The notes below the pieces were generated by a model. It ran no database searches and was not told the origin of the DNA. It worked only from the letters and a program-made list of their open reading frames with translations. From Planctomycetota bacterium (GTDB lineage Bacteria > Planctomycetota > UBA1135 > GCA-002686595): DNA of 37,459 bases. A program made the translations under genes and the position numbers. Location of the stretch: NCBI GenBank assembly GCA_020638855.1, contig JACKHT010000019.1, positions 1 through 37,459 on the forward strand, read 5' to 3'. Shown here one piece after another: positions 23,340 to 31,481 of the stretch (the first letter of the stretch is position 1; the number at the start of each line of letters is the position of its first letter).

Positions 23340-25595
23340 CTAGCGCGGCGGCCGCGGTTTGCCGACCAGGTAGGGGTTGGGCCAGGGGAGGTCGGGGTAA
23401 CCATAAGCCACCGCGGCGCGCTGGGTGAGGCGGGGATCGAGCAGGTGCGGGCGCGCCAAGGCACACAGGTCCGCGCGACCAGCGGCCAGCACGGTGTTGG
23501 CGTGATCCCAGCCTTGGATCGCACCAACGGCCATGACCGGCAGCCCGGTTTCGAAGCGAATCTGCTCGGCAAACGGGACTTGGTACATACGCCCATAGTC
23601 GATGCGTGATGCGGCGGTGTTGCCGCCGCTCGAAACATCGATCAAGTCGATCCCGAGCTCACCCAGGGCGCGGCTGAAAACGACCGAGTCATCGACGGTC
23701 ATGCCGCCCTCGGGCAGCCAATCGGTCGCCGAGATGCGGACCGAAAGCGGCTTGGCCTGGGGCCACGCCGCGCGCACGGCTTGGGCGACTTCGAGCGGAA
23801 AGCGCATGCGTCGCTCGAGGTCGCCGCCGTACTCATCCTCGCGGTGGTTGCTGGCGGGCGAAAGGAAGCTCGACAGGAGGTAACCGTGGGCCATGTGCAA
23901 CTCGAGCAGATCGAAACCCGCCCGTTCGGCTCGTCCGGTGGCGCGTACAAAATCGGCGACCACGCGATCCATGTCGGCCCGGTCCATTTCCTTGGGCGTG
24001 TGCCAGTTGGGCTTGAAGGGCATCGCGCTGGGCCCAATCGTCGGCCAAGCCTCGCTGCCCTTGAGCGACGTATCGCCCTCCCACGGGCGCGAAGTCGAAG
24101 CTTTGCGACCCGCATGCCCGATTTGCAAACCGATCTTCGAGGTGCCATGGGTGTGCGCGAAATCGACGATGCGCCTCCACGCGGTTTCGTGCGCATCGGT
24201 GTAGATGCCCGTGCAGCCGTGCGTGATGCGGCCATCGGCGGAAATGGCCGTGGCCTCGCCGATCACCAGGCCCGCGCTGCCGGTGGCCATGGCGCCCAAG
24301 TGCACCAGGTGCCAATCGCCGGGGGTGCCTTCGATCGCGCTGTACTGGCACATGGGGGACACGACGATGCGGCTGTGCAAGGTCAGGTCGCGCAGCTGGA
24401 ACGGCACGAAGATCGGTTCGGGGTATTCGCCGTTGGAAGCCTTGCCCGCGCCCTGATCGGTCGCCCACCAATCACGCACCCGGCGCACGAGTTCGGGGTC
24501 GCGCAGGGCTAGGTTGTCGTAGGTCACCCGCTTCGAGCGGGTCATCAGGTTGAACGAGAAGGCCAGCGGGTGTTGGTCGCGGTAGCGCGCCGTGTGCTCG
24601 AACCATTCGAGGCTGACCTGGGCCGCGCGCTGGATTTTGAGCGTGGTGACCGTGCGCTCCTCGACGTAGGCCTCGAGCGCGGCAGGGATGCCTTGTGTGC
24701 GGTGGGCTACCACGGCGTCGACCAGGGCGATCGCATCCTCCATGGCGAGTTTGGTTCCCGACCCGATTGAGAAGTGCGCCGTGTGCACCGCGTCACCGAT
24801 CAGGACGATGTGATCCTTGGTCCACTTCTCGCAGCGGACCGTAGGGAAGGTGCGCCAGATCGAGCGGTTGGTCAGCAGTGGGTGCCCCTGCAATTCCTCG
24901 CGGAAGAGTTCGGTTAAGTAGGCTACCGATGCGGCTTCGTCGGCTTGGTCGAGCCCCGCCTTGCGCCATACGTCTTCATGGCATTCCACAATCCAAGTCG
25001 AGATCGGATCGTCGCCCTGCTGGTAAGGATAGGCGTGCACCGCGAACATGCCGTGCTCGTTTTCCTTGAAGTGGAAGGTGAAGGCCTCGAGCGGCAGGTC
25101 GGTTCCGAGCCAGATGAACTTGCACTTGCGCCAATCCAGGCTGGGCTGGAAGTGGCTGGCGAAGTGCTCGCGGATGCGGCTGTTGATGCCGTCGGCCCCC
25201 ACGATCAAATCCGCCTCGGGCAACTTGTCGGGATCTATCTCGGTTTGGAGCTCGAGCTGGACACCGAGTTCCAGGCAGCGGTCGGCTAGGATTCGCAGCA
25301 GATTCTTGCGACCCATGCCGCAGAAGCCGTGGCCCGTCGAGCGGACGCAGGTTCCTCCGAAGTAGGTCTCGATGTCGGTCCAGTAGGCGAACTGCTTGCG
25401 GATGGCCGCGTAGCTTTGGGGGTCGGCTTCTTCGAAACCGCCCAGGGTCTCGTCGGAGAACACCACGCCCCAGCCGAAGGTGTCGTCGATTTGGTTGCGC
25501 TCGTACACCGTCACCTGCGCATCGGGCATGTTCTTCTTGGCGAGCAAGGCCGTGTACAAGCCGCCAGGGCCACCACCGATGCATGCGATTTTCAT
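23340..25595 (-). CDS. FAD monooxygenase/Old Yellow Enzyme fusion (2-aminobenzoyl-CoA type)
   Basis: This is a bifunctional flavoprotein of 751 aa. The N-terminal half is a class A FAD monooxygenase, with the dinucleotide fold at the start (IGGGPGGLYTALLAKK) and the FAD motif VLIGDAVHTAHFSIGSGTKLAMEDA. From about residue 390 an Old Yellow Enzyme domain of the YqjM/xenobiotic-reductase kind follows: IVVSPMCQYSA, GLQIGHAGRKAS, HMAHGYLLSSFLSPASNHR and MAVGAI near the end. This domain order and size are those of 2-aminobenzoyl-CoA monooxygenase/reductase and of salicylyl-CoA 5-hydroxylase/oxidoreductase, which act on aryl-CoA thioesters. No CoA ligase lies nearby, so the substrate is inferred. 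The ATG at 25595 fits the FAD fold start. Upstream in-frame codons to 25739 encode a Gln/Arg/Ser repeat and are probably leader. Confidence 0.9.
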   Translation of the reverse strand: MKIACIGGGPGGLYTALLAKKNMPDAQVTVYERNQIDDTFGWGVVFSDETLGGFEEADPQSYAAIRKQFAYWTDIETYFGGTCVRSTGHGFCGMGRKNLLRILADRCLELGVQLELQTEIDPDKLPEADLIVGADGINSRIREHFASHFQPSLDWRKCKFIWLGTDLPLEAFTFHFKENEHGMFAVHAYPYQQGDDPISTWIVECHEDVWRKAGLDQADEAASVAYLTELFREELQGHPLLTNRSIWRTFPTVRCEKWTKDHIVLIGDAVHTAHFSIGSGTKLAMEDAIALVDAVVAHRTQGIPAALEAYVEERTVTTLKIQRAAQVSLEWFEHTARYRDQHPLAFSFNLMTRSKRVTYDNLALRDPELVRRVRDWWATDQGAGKASNGEYPEPIFVPFQLRDLTLHSRIVVSPMCQYSAIEGTPGDWHLVHLGAMATGSAGLVIGEATAISADGRITHGCTGIYTDAHETAWRRIVDFAHTHGTSKIGLQIGHAGRKASTSRPWEGDTSLKGSEAWPTIGPSAMPFKPNWHTPKEMDRADMDRVVADFVRATGRAERAGFDLLELHMAHGYLLSSFLSPASNHREDEYGGDLERRMRFPLEVAQAVRAAWPQAKPLSVRISATDWLPEGGMTVDDSVVFSRALGELGIDLIDVSSGGNTAASRIDYGRMYQVPFAEQIRFETGLPVMAVGAIQGWDHANTVLAAGRADLCALARPHLLDPRLTQRAAVAYGYPDLPWPNPYLVGKPRPPR

Positions 25596-25623
25596 AGCGA
25601 GGGAATTGAGACGGGGTTGCAGC

Positions 25624-25671
25624 GATTGGCGCTGGGATTGGCGCTGGGATTGGCGCAGGGATTGCAGCAGG
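25624..25671. repeat. Four 12-bp tandem repeats in the leader of the monooxygenase gene
   Basis: Four consecutive 12-bp units begin with gattg: gattggcgctgg twice, gattggcgcagg once and the degenerate gattgcagcagg. They lie 29-76 nt upstream of the ATG at 25595. In the monooxygenase frame they would encode an N-terminal SQRQ-type repeat. Because the array keeps the frame open, it could be coding if translation started at 25739. Otherwise it is a leader or operator array. Confidence 0.75.
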
Positions 25672-25850
25672 GAAGAGGCGAGTTGGATGCGAGCGATTCC
25701 GAGGGCCCTACCTAACGGAATTGTGTCTGCGTTGTCCATGCCAAATCGGCCAGGTTGGGCAGTGCCGCGCTTGCGGCCGCGTAGAATGTGGTTGGTTGCG
25801 CGGCGGCTCTCGTCGCGGCCTACGCCTCCCTCCTGGACAGGACCATCCCC

Positions 25851-26192
25851 ATGACCCGAAACGCTTTGCTGCTCGCCGGTGCTTGCCTACCCCTTCTGTT
25901 TGCTTGCCAAACCGATCCGCCCAAGTCGGCCGATGGAACCAAGCACGTCGCCACCTTGCCCAAGAGCGCTCCCACAGCGAGTGCCACCGAATTCCGTATC
26001 ACGGTTCCGAAACTGGGTGACGCCGGAGTGGCCAGCGACCTGCGCCAAGCGTTGATGGCGCTGCCGGAAGTGACCCAGGTACTCCCCAATCTAATGACCA
26101 ACGAAGTGGTCGTGCAAACGCGCGATGCCATCACTTCGCTGCAGTTGATGCAAGTGCTGCAAAGCCTTGGTTTGCAGGGAACGGTGCGGTAG
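25851..26192 (+). CDS. Lipoprotein with HMA-like fold lacking CxxC
   Basis: This 113-aa protein starts with a lipoprotein signal (MTRNALLLAGACLPLLFAC, lipobox LFAC, Cys19). A polar linker follows, then a domain from about residue 46 with the beta-alpha-beta-beta-alpha-beta pattern of heavy-metal-associated domains: FRITVPKLGDAG, VASDLRQALMALPEVTQVLPNL, NEVVVQTRD, QLMQVLQSLGL. Where HMA domains have MxCxxC this one has LGDAGVA, so the metal ligands are absent. It may have become a structural or protein-binding domain. TAGAAT (25782-25787) is a possible -10 box, 63 nt upstream. The gene is convergent with the polymerase gene at 26210, with a 17-nt gap carrying the palindrome GTCGTACGAC (26197-26206). 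The HMA relation is my pattern reading, not a search result. Confidence 0.72.
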   Translation: MTRNALLLAGACLPLLFACQTDPPKSADGTKHVATLPKSAPTASATEFRITVPKLGDAGVASDLRQALMALPEVTQVLPNLMTNEVVVQTRDAITSLQLMQVLQSLGLQGTVR

Positions 26193-26209
26193 CGGAGTCG
26201 TACGACACG

Positions 26210-27595
26210 CTACTGATTGAGCGAAGGAGTCCGCAGTTGGAAACCATCGTGGCCTAGTGCATGGTCCTGGACCAACGGCAGCGCCGCGCCGCGCACCACC
26301 GCCCCAAACCCGTGGCGGCGGCGCAAGTGGTCGAGGGCTTCGTCGACCGAGCGATCGCGGTCGGCCCGGCTGCCCGAATGGGGGACGGCGCCAGGGGCGA
26401 CGGTGTCCTTGGGATTGCGGTCGCTGTCGGGGTCGCTGAAGAGCGTGAGCTGGTAGTCCGAACAGGGGTGCAGGTTGAGCAAGCTCAGCCCCACGCGTTT
26501 GACCAACGCCCGTCGCCGAGGCAACTCATGCAGCAGCGTGCGCGCGTGCTGCCACAGCCGTTCGGTTTGACCGGTAGGCTCGGGGAGTTTGCGGCGGATG
26601 CGTTTTTGCCCCGCTTCGGAGGACCCCTCGCTGCGCTGGCGGCTCGAGCGGGTATCCACGTATTGGAGTCGCACTTCCATCGAACGGGCTTGGTGCTGGT
26701 GCTGGCGTAGGCGCGAAGCGGCGCGGTCGACCAGGTACGCGAGCATGGCTTCGATGCGCTCGATGCGGCCTTCCTCGGGTTCGAACGAGCTGTCGCGGTG
26801 GATCGTCTTGGGCGCGCGCTGCACGATCAGGCCCTGTTCATCGAAGCGGCAATTGCCCACCACCGGATCGGGGTCGATGCCGCGCACGCGGTCGTAGAGC
26901 GCGAGCCCGTGCACCCCAAACGAAGCGAACAAGACCTCCTTCGAGACCTGTCGCAGGTCGCCCGCGGTTTGGATGGCGAAGTCCGCCAGCGACTTGCGAA
27001 TCGAGTGACCTACCCCGGGCACGTGTTGGATCGGCAGGTTCGTCAGGAAGGCACACTCGTGGCCCGGTAGGATTTCGGCGATGCCGCGCGGCTTGCCCAG
27101 TTTGCCCGCCAAGCGTGCCATGATCTTGTTGGTGCCGATGCCGATCGTGACCGGCAGGTGCAATTCGCTCCACGCCAGGGTTTGGATCGCCTCGGCCACT
27201 TGGCAAGCTGCACCCAACAGGCGCGTCGTGCCGCGCAGGTCCAAAAAGAAGTCGTCGATCGAAGCGATCTCGACCACCGGAGTGAAGCGCAGCAGCAACC
27301 CAGCCAGTTGCCCGCGCAGGGCATTGGCGGCGCGCGAGTCGCCGGGTCGGAAGATCGCCTGGGGACAGCGGCGCGCGGCCTCGTGCGAAAACATGCCCGC
27401 CTGAACCCCGAAGGCGCGGGCTTCGTACGAGCACGACATGACCAGGCCGCGGCTGTGGGGTGGGGCCCCGATCACCAGCGGCTTGCCACGCAAGGTCGGG
27501 TCGCGTGAGGACTCCACCGAAGCCAGGAACGCATCGACGTCCAGGTGCAGCACCCGCTGGGTCCGGGGAGAGAGCGCAGCGTCACGGTGGGGCAT
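26210..27595 (-). CDS. dinB: Y-family DNA polymerase (DinB/Pol IV-like)
   Basis: This is a translesion polymerase of 461 aa. The N-terminal metal site is D19 in HLDVDAFLASVE and the second is D114 in IASIDDFFLDL. The residue after D114 is Asp115 where most family members have Glu. At the steric-gate position, normally Phe or Tyr, stands Leu24. The block VTIGIGTNKIMARLAGKLGKPRGIA, the helix-hairpin-helix (HVPGVGHSIRKSLADF) and a little-finger-like region follow. The C-terminus is long and Arg-rich, and ends without a clear clamp-binding motif except possibly QLTLFSD (near 368-374), which resembles QLxLF. It lies 49 nt downstream of the GlpD-like gene in the same direction, but has its own promoter-like elements in that gap. 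It is not next to the DnaE2-like gene. Confidence 0.9.
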   Translation of the reverse strand: MPHRDAALSPRTQRVLHLDVDAFLASVESSRDPTLRGKPLVIGAPPHSRGLVMSCSYEARAFGVQAGMFSHEAARRCPQAIFRPGDSRAANALRGQLAGLLLRFTPVVEIASIDDFFLDLRGTTRLLGAACQVAEAIQTLAWSELHLPVTIGIGTNKIMARLAGKLGKPRGIAEILPGHECAFLTNLPIQHVPGVGHSIRKSLADFAIQTAGDLRQVSKEVLFASFGVHGLALYDRVRGIDPDPVVGNCRFDEQGLIVQRAPKTIHRDSSFEPEEGRIERIEAMLAYLVDRAASRLRQHQHQARSMEVRLQYVDTRSSRQRSEGSSEAGQKRIRRKLPEPTGQTERLWQHARTLLHELPRRRALVKRVGLSLLNLHPCSDYQLTLFSDPDSDRNPKDTVAPGAVPHSGSRADRDRSVDEALDHLRRRHGFGAVVRGAALPLVQDHALGHDGFQLRTPSLNQ

Positions 27596-27601
27596 GGCGC
27601 C

Positions 27602-27629
27602 ACCCTAACAAAACCCAAACCCATGGCAA
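27602..27629 (-). promoter_or_regulatory. Promoter of the Y-family polymerase gene, leaderless spacing
   Basis: On the minus strand TTGCCA (27629-27624) is followed after 16 nt by TAGGGT (27607-27602), which ends only 6 nt before the ATG at 27595. With normal -10 spacing transcription would start at the A of the start codon, giving a leaderless mRNA. No ribosome site is present, which agrees. Confidence 0.5.
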
Positions 27630-27644
27630 GGGGCCGCGCCGGGG

Positions 27645-28826
27645 CTAGGCCAGGGGTAGCTTGGGGAGCCGCAAGGTGGCCGTGTCGGCCCGCCGCGGGG
27701 CCGGGCCCAGGCTGGGGACGATCGTTTCTTCGACCTTGGCGGCCGTGGATCGGTACCCGGTGAGCTTGCCTCCGTAGATCGACACCAAGCTGGGGCGCCT
27801 CGGATGGTTGCCTACCAAGGTCACTTCGCGCGAGCGCCGGAAGAGCGACCCGTCGGCTCGCGGCAGCACGCGCAGTCCGGCCCAGGCATCGACCAACTCG
27901 GTCGAGCCGGCGGGGAAGTGGTGGCGGTAGACTCCTAGCAAGTACTCGATTTCCTGCTCGGTGGGTACGGGATTCTCCGGGGAGCGCGCGGGGTGCTCGG
28001 TGGTGCCCACCATGGTGTGCCCCTTCCAGGGGATCGTGAAGACCGCGCGACCATCGCTGGGTGCTTCGGTGTAGTAGATGCCCGCCTCCAGTTTGCCGGG
28101 CAGCTCGATGTGGGTGCCGCCGACCAGATCGATGGCGCGGTGGGGGGGCTTGGGGGAAAGATGGTCGGCGATTTGTGCCACGAACGGCCCGCCCGCGTTC
28201 ACGACGGTGCGCGCGTGCAATTCGAGCACTTCTTGGTTCTTGCGGTAGCGCAGGGTCCAACCGTGCGAATCGGCCTCCGCCGAAATGACCTCGGCACCGA
28301 GCGCCACTTCGGCTCCCAGTTCGCAGGCCGAAGCCAACACGGCCCGGCACAGCATCGCATCGTCGGTTTGCCCATCGAAGTAGCGATAGACCGCGCGCAA
28401 GCCTTCGGTCTTGAGCCCATCCAGCCCAGCCCAAGCATCCTTGGACAACTTCGAAAAGCGGGCTTCGGGCCGCAAGTTGCCCAGCAAAGCGTACAGGCTC
28501 AAACCCGCTCGGATCGTCCACGGCCCGCGGCGCATGCCCCGGTAGACGGGGATGTGGAAGGGGACCATGTGCACCAGATCCGGTGCGATCCGGAGCAGGA
28601 TTTCGCGCTCGTGCAAGGAGCTGCGAACGAGCCGCCACTGGAAGGTTTCCAAGTAGCGCAGCCCCCCGTGGATCAGTTTGCTCGACTTGGAGGACGTGCC
28701 GGCAGCGGGATGGTCCTTTTCCAAGACCTGGACCCGGTAACCCGCAGCCGCCATGGCTTGCGCCACGCCGACCCCTTGGATTCCCGCCCCAATCACCGCC
28801 ACATCGCAATCCGGTTGCCACGCCAT
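27645..28826 (-). CDS. glpD: GlpD-like FAD glycerol-3-phosphate dehydrogenase, short form
   Basis: The 393-aa protein oxidises, by family, glycerol-3-phosphate to dihydroxyacetone phosphate at the inner membrane face. The FAD fold is VAVIGAGIQGVGVAQAMAAAGY near the start. GlpD-type motifs follow: SSKSSKLIHGGLRYLETFQWRLV, VNAGGPFVAQI, GTHIELP, GHTMVGTTEHPA, AGLRVLPR and YGGKLTGYRSTAAKV. Classical GlpD has about 500 residues. Here the chain ends soon after the last motif, so the C-terminal helical domain is missing; the end is clean, with no sign of a frameshift. The start is either 28826 (MAWQPDCD) or 28838 (MLFAMAWQ). It is divergent from the ArsC-family gene. A broader role as a FAD-dependent hydroxyacid oxidase cannot be excluded. 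Confidence 0.85.
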   Translation of the reverse strand: MAWQPDCDVAVIGAGIQGVGVAQAMAAAGYRVQVLEKDHPAAGTSSKSSKLIHGGLRYLETFQWRLVRSSLHEREILLRIAPDLVHMVPFHIPVYRGMRRGPWTIRAGLSLYALLGNLRPEARFSKLSKDAWAGLDGLKTEGLRAVYRYFDGQTDDAMLCRAVLASACELGAEVALGAEVISAEADSHGWTLRYRKNQEVLELHARTVVNAGGPFVAQIADHLSPKPPHRAIDLVGGTHIELPGKLEAGIYYTEAPSDGRAVFTIPWKGHTMVGTTEHPARSPENPVPTEQEIEYLLGVYRHHFPAGSTELVDAWAGLRVLPRADGSLFRRSREVTLVGNHPRRPSLVSIYGGKLTGYRSTAAKVEETIVPSLGPAPRRADTATLRLPKLPLA

Positions 28827-28967
28827 GGCAAAGAGCATTCGACATGGACCCCGCCGATGCAATCTTCGAATAGGATCTGATCAGGCCCGTTGCTGGTGGG
28901 TCTCGGCTCCCTAGGCCGACCCCCAAGCCCAAGGCCCGTCGTTCCGAACCCAACCCCCCCATCCGCC

Positions 28968-29375
28968 ATGACGCTACCTACCGACGGTTCCCTGTGCCTG
29001 CTGCACAACCCGACCTGCTCGAAGTCCCAAGCCGCGCGGGCTTGGCTTCGAGACCAAGGCGTGGCGGTCGAGCTGCGGAACTACTTAACCCAGCCGCTCG
29101 ACGGTCCGGAGATCCGGGACCTTGCCCAGCGCTTGGGTCTTCCGCCCCAGGATTGGGTGCGTAGCCACGACCTGTTGGAGTCGCTCAATGGCTTGCACGG
29201 GGAGCAGGCCTTGGACCACGTCGAAGCCGCGTTGTTGCGTGACCCGGGGTTGCTCCAGCGCCCGATCGCCGTGTGCGGTTCGCGGGCCTGGTTGGCGCGC
29301 TCGGTCGAGGACTTGTCGGCGGGCTTGGCGGCGGCCCGGGGCGACGAAGGCTTGGGCCGCACCCACCCCGGTTAG
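28968..29375 (+). CDS. arsC: ArsC/Spx-family thioredoxin-fold protein
   Basis: This 135-aa protein has the ArsC fold. The active Cys sits in LLHNPTCSKSQAARAWL near the start. The Arg-containing PIAV strand (LLQRPIAVCGSRAWLARS), which in arsenate reductases positions the oxyanion, is near the end. The ATG at 28968 is used because MTLPTDGSLCLLHNP starts the first strand; upstream in-frame codons are Pro-rich and non-conserved in style. The divergent region to glpD (28827-28967) has TAGGAT at 28872-28877 as a possible -10 box. The gene ends by overlapping the stop of the convergent phosphatase gene by 4 nt. Glutaredoxin-linked arsenate reduction is likely, but no other ars gene is near, so a general redox role is possible. 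Confidence 0.85.
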   Translation: MTLPTDGSLCLLHNPTCSKSQAARAWLRDQGVAVELRNYLTQPLDGPEIRDLAQRLGLPPQDWVRSHDLLESLNGLHGEQALDHVEAALLRDPGLLQRPIAVCGSRAWLARSVEDLSAGLAAARGDEGLGRTHPG

Positions 29376-30400
29376 CCCGGGCCCAGCAGGCGCCCCGGCG
29401 AAACCACCGCCCAATGGGGCTGCAAACGGGCGCACGAGCGGGGTCCCGGATAGGCCACGAAACCCACCGGGGTATGGGCGTCGAGCGGAACATTGAGTGG
29501 TTCTCCGTCCAAGTCGAGCACCACGCAGCCCGCCTCGCGCGCACAAAGCACCGCGCCAGCCAGATCGTAGGGTTTGGCGCATTGGGTCGGCTTCCCATCG
29601 GGCGCCAGCACCCGCGGCCTTGGATCGCACACCATCGCATACTGCCCCTGCAAGAGGAGCGCCAACTGACCTCCGCTGGCGATGTATTGGTCGTCGTAGC
29701 AGTGAACGATTTGGGCTCCTTCGTGGCGTTCCAAGCGCTCGAAGAAGGCGAGCCCGAGTCGGTCGATCGGCCCCCGCACCGCCGGGTGGTACGCGAAGAA
29801 CGAGAAGAACGCGTGGTCGATGCGGGCCAAGTCGGGTGTTTGGCAGGCGGCGAGCGGGGAGAGCACGCGGGCAGTGAGGTCCACCGTGGCCGTTCGGCAG
29901 CCTTGGCCTTGGATCGCCTCGAACCAGTGGGCGGTGGCCGCATGGGCCAGCGGGATCTCGGCCAGCAGTCCGAACTCGACTTCGGCCAGGCGCGGTTGTG
30001 CTTTCCCCGGACCCGCAGCGGCGATCACCGACCATGCCGACCGCAACCCGTGCAACCAAGGCCGGGTGCCATCGATCGGGTCGACCACCACGCGCGGCCC
30101 GCCGTGGTCGAAGTCGGGCAGGGCACGGATCGTGTGCGCTTCGGCTCCTGGCCCCGCATGGCGCCAGCCGCGATCCTCGCTGAGCAATGACAGCGGGCCC
30201 ATCCTCGCGCAAGCTTCGAACCAAGCGTCCAACCACGTTTCGGCGGCTGCATCGGGGGCAAAGGTCGCATCGCCTGCGCCTTGGCCGACCGGACGATGGG
30301 ATTCCCACGGGGTGGGGTGATCAAGGGGGAGGACCCGTTCGCGCAACCCGTGGGCCAACTCCCGGAGCCTCGGTACGAGTGCGACAAGCGATGCGTGCAT
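29372..30400 (-). CDS. Inositol monophosphatase-family phosphatase
   Basis: This is a lithium-sensitive-type sugar or nucleotide phosphatase by fold (342 aa). The metal sites are E75-D76 in LLSEDRGW, D107 and D110 in VVDPIDGTRPW, and an Asp late in the chain within AKPYDLAGAVLCAREAGC. These are the three motifs of the family. The middle part (residues 150-250) is divergent and includes the aromatic stretch DHAFFSFFAYHPAV, so the substrate cannot be told. Candidates are inositol phosphate, fructose bisphosphate or PAP. TACCCT (30412-30407 on the minus strand) ends 6 nt before the ATG, again suggesting a leaderless mRNA. It is divergent from trxB. Confidence 0.85.
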   Translation of the reverse strand: MHASLVALVPRLRELAHGLRERVLPLDHPTPWESHRPVGQGAGDATFAPDAAAETWLDAWFEACARMGPLSLLSEDRGWRHAGPGAEAHTIRALPDFDHGGPRVVVDPIDGTRPWLHGLRSAWSVIAAAGPGKAQPRLAEVEFGLLAEIPLAHAATAHWFEAIQGQGCRTATVDLTARVLSPLAACQTPDLARIDHAFFSFFAYHPAVRGPIDRLGLAFFERLERHEGAQIVHCYDDQYIASGGQLALLLQGQYAMVCDPRPRVLAPDGKPTQCAKPYDLAGAVLCAREAGCVVLDLDGEPLNVPLDAHTPVGFVAYPGPRSCARLQPHWAVVSPGRLLGPG

Positions 30401-30406
30401 GGCCCC

Positions 30407-30412
30407 AGGGTA
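30407..30412 (-). promoter_or_regulatory. -10-like hexamer at leaderless distance
   Basis: TACCCT on the minus strand is separated from the ATG at 30400 by six bases. No convincing -35 box was seen. The spacing matches that of the Y-family polymerase promoter, and this agreement is the main support. Confidence 0.3.
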
Positions 30413-30542
30413 GCGCGTGGTGGGGGCTGGTTCGGCCTGGGGTGGGGTAGAAAGATCCTCGCCGGAAGCTCAATCTAGGCACCCCCGGGGGCTAGACTGT
30501 GCCCCCTCGTACCCCGTCCACCCAGCCCAACCCTCCAGCTTT

Positions 30543-31481
30543 ATGTCCGACGTCAGGGAAGTCATCATCATCGGATCCGGTCCTGCCGGCTACACCGCCG
30601 CCATCTACGCCGCCCGGGCCAACCTGAAGCCGCTTCTGTTCCAGGGCATGCAGCCCGGAGGCCAGCTGACCATCACCACCGACGTGGAGAACTTCCCCGG
30701 CTACCCCAAGGGGGTCCTCGGGCCAGAAATGATGGAGGAGTTCAAGGCCCAGGCTGAACGCTTCGGGACCGAATTCCAGTTCGAGGAGATCCTCGAGATC
30801 GACACCCAAACCCGGCCCTTTGTGCTCAAGAGCGATTTTGGCGAATACAAGGCCAAGGCCGTCATCATTGCCACGGGAGCCACCGCCAAGTTGCTCGGCT
30901 TGGAGAGCGAGAAGAAATTGATGGGCCACGGTGTGTCGGCCTGCGCCACCTGCGATGGAGCCTTCTTCCCCGACAAGGAAGTTTTGGTGGTCGGCGGCGG
31001 GGACTCGGCCATGGAAGAGGCCAATTTCCTGACGCGCTTCGCCAAGAAGGTGACCATCGTGCACCGCCGCGAAACGTTCAGCGCTTCGAAGATCATGGTC
31101 GACCGTGCCCAGGCCAACCCGAAGATCGCTTGGGCCCTGAACCGCACGGTGAAGGACATCCACGCGGGCGAAGACGGCAAGGTCGCGACGGTCAGTCTAG
31201 TCAACACCCAAACGAACGAGGTCGAAGAGCACGCCTGCGACGGCATTTTCATTGCCATCGGGCACAAGCCCAACAGCGACATGTTCCGCGGCAAAGTCGA
31301 CATGAACGACGTGGGCTACATCCACGTGAAGCCCGGTACGACCTACACTTCGGTCCCCGGCCTCTTCGCCTGTGGGGATGTGGCGGACGCCGTCTACCGC
31401 CAAGCCATCACCGCCGCAGGAACCGGCTGCATGGCGGCCATCGACGCGGAACGCTGGCTCGAAAACCAATCGCACGCATGA
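30543..31481 (+). CDS. trxB: Thioredoxin reductase (NADPH)
   Basis: This cytoplasmic flavoenzyme passes electrons from NADPH to thioredoxin (312 aa, the usual length). The FAD fold is IIIGSGPAGYTAAIYAARA at the start. QPGGQLTITTDVENFPGYP and the redox-active disulfide CATC (134-137) within GVSACATCDGAFF follow. The NADPH fold is VLVVGGGDSAMEEANFL with HRR for phosphate, and the C-terminal FAD motif is GLFACGDVADAVYRQAITAAGTGCMAA. The ATG at 30543 begins the FAD strand. TAGACT (30493-30498) upstream is a weak -10 candidate within a GC-rich palindromic stretch (CCCCCGGGGG, 30482-30491). Its stop overlaps the following SDR start as ATGA. Confidence 0.97.
   Translation: MSDVREVIIIGSGPAGYTAAIYAARANLKPLLFQGMQPGGQLTITTDVENFPGYPKGVLGPEMMEEFKAQAERFGTEFQFEEILEIDTQTRPFVLKSDFGEYKAKAVIIATGATAKLLGLESEKKLMGHGVSACATCDGAFFPDKEVLVVGGGDSAMEEANFLTRFAKKVTIVHRRETFSASKIMVDRAQANPKIAWALNRTVKDIHAGEDGKVATVSLVNTQTNEVEEHACDGIFIAIGHKPNSDMFRGKVDMNDVGYIHVKPGTTYTSVPGLFACGDVADAVYRQAITAAGTGCMAAIDAERWLENQSHA

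Noticed and set aside
6954..27595. imuA-imuB-dnaE2 mutagenesis cassette
   Set aside because: The DnaE2-like and Y-family polymerase genes are about 16 kb apart with unrelated genes between them. No ImuA/RecA-like gene is seen, and the Y-family protein keeps its catalytic Asp, unlike ImuB.
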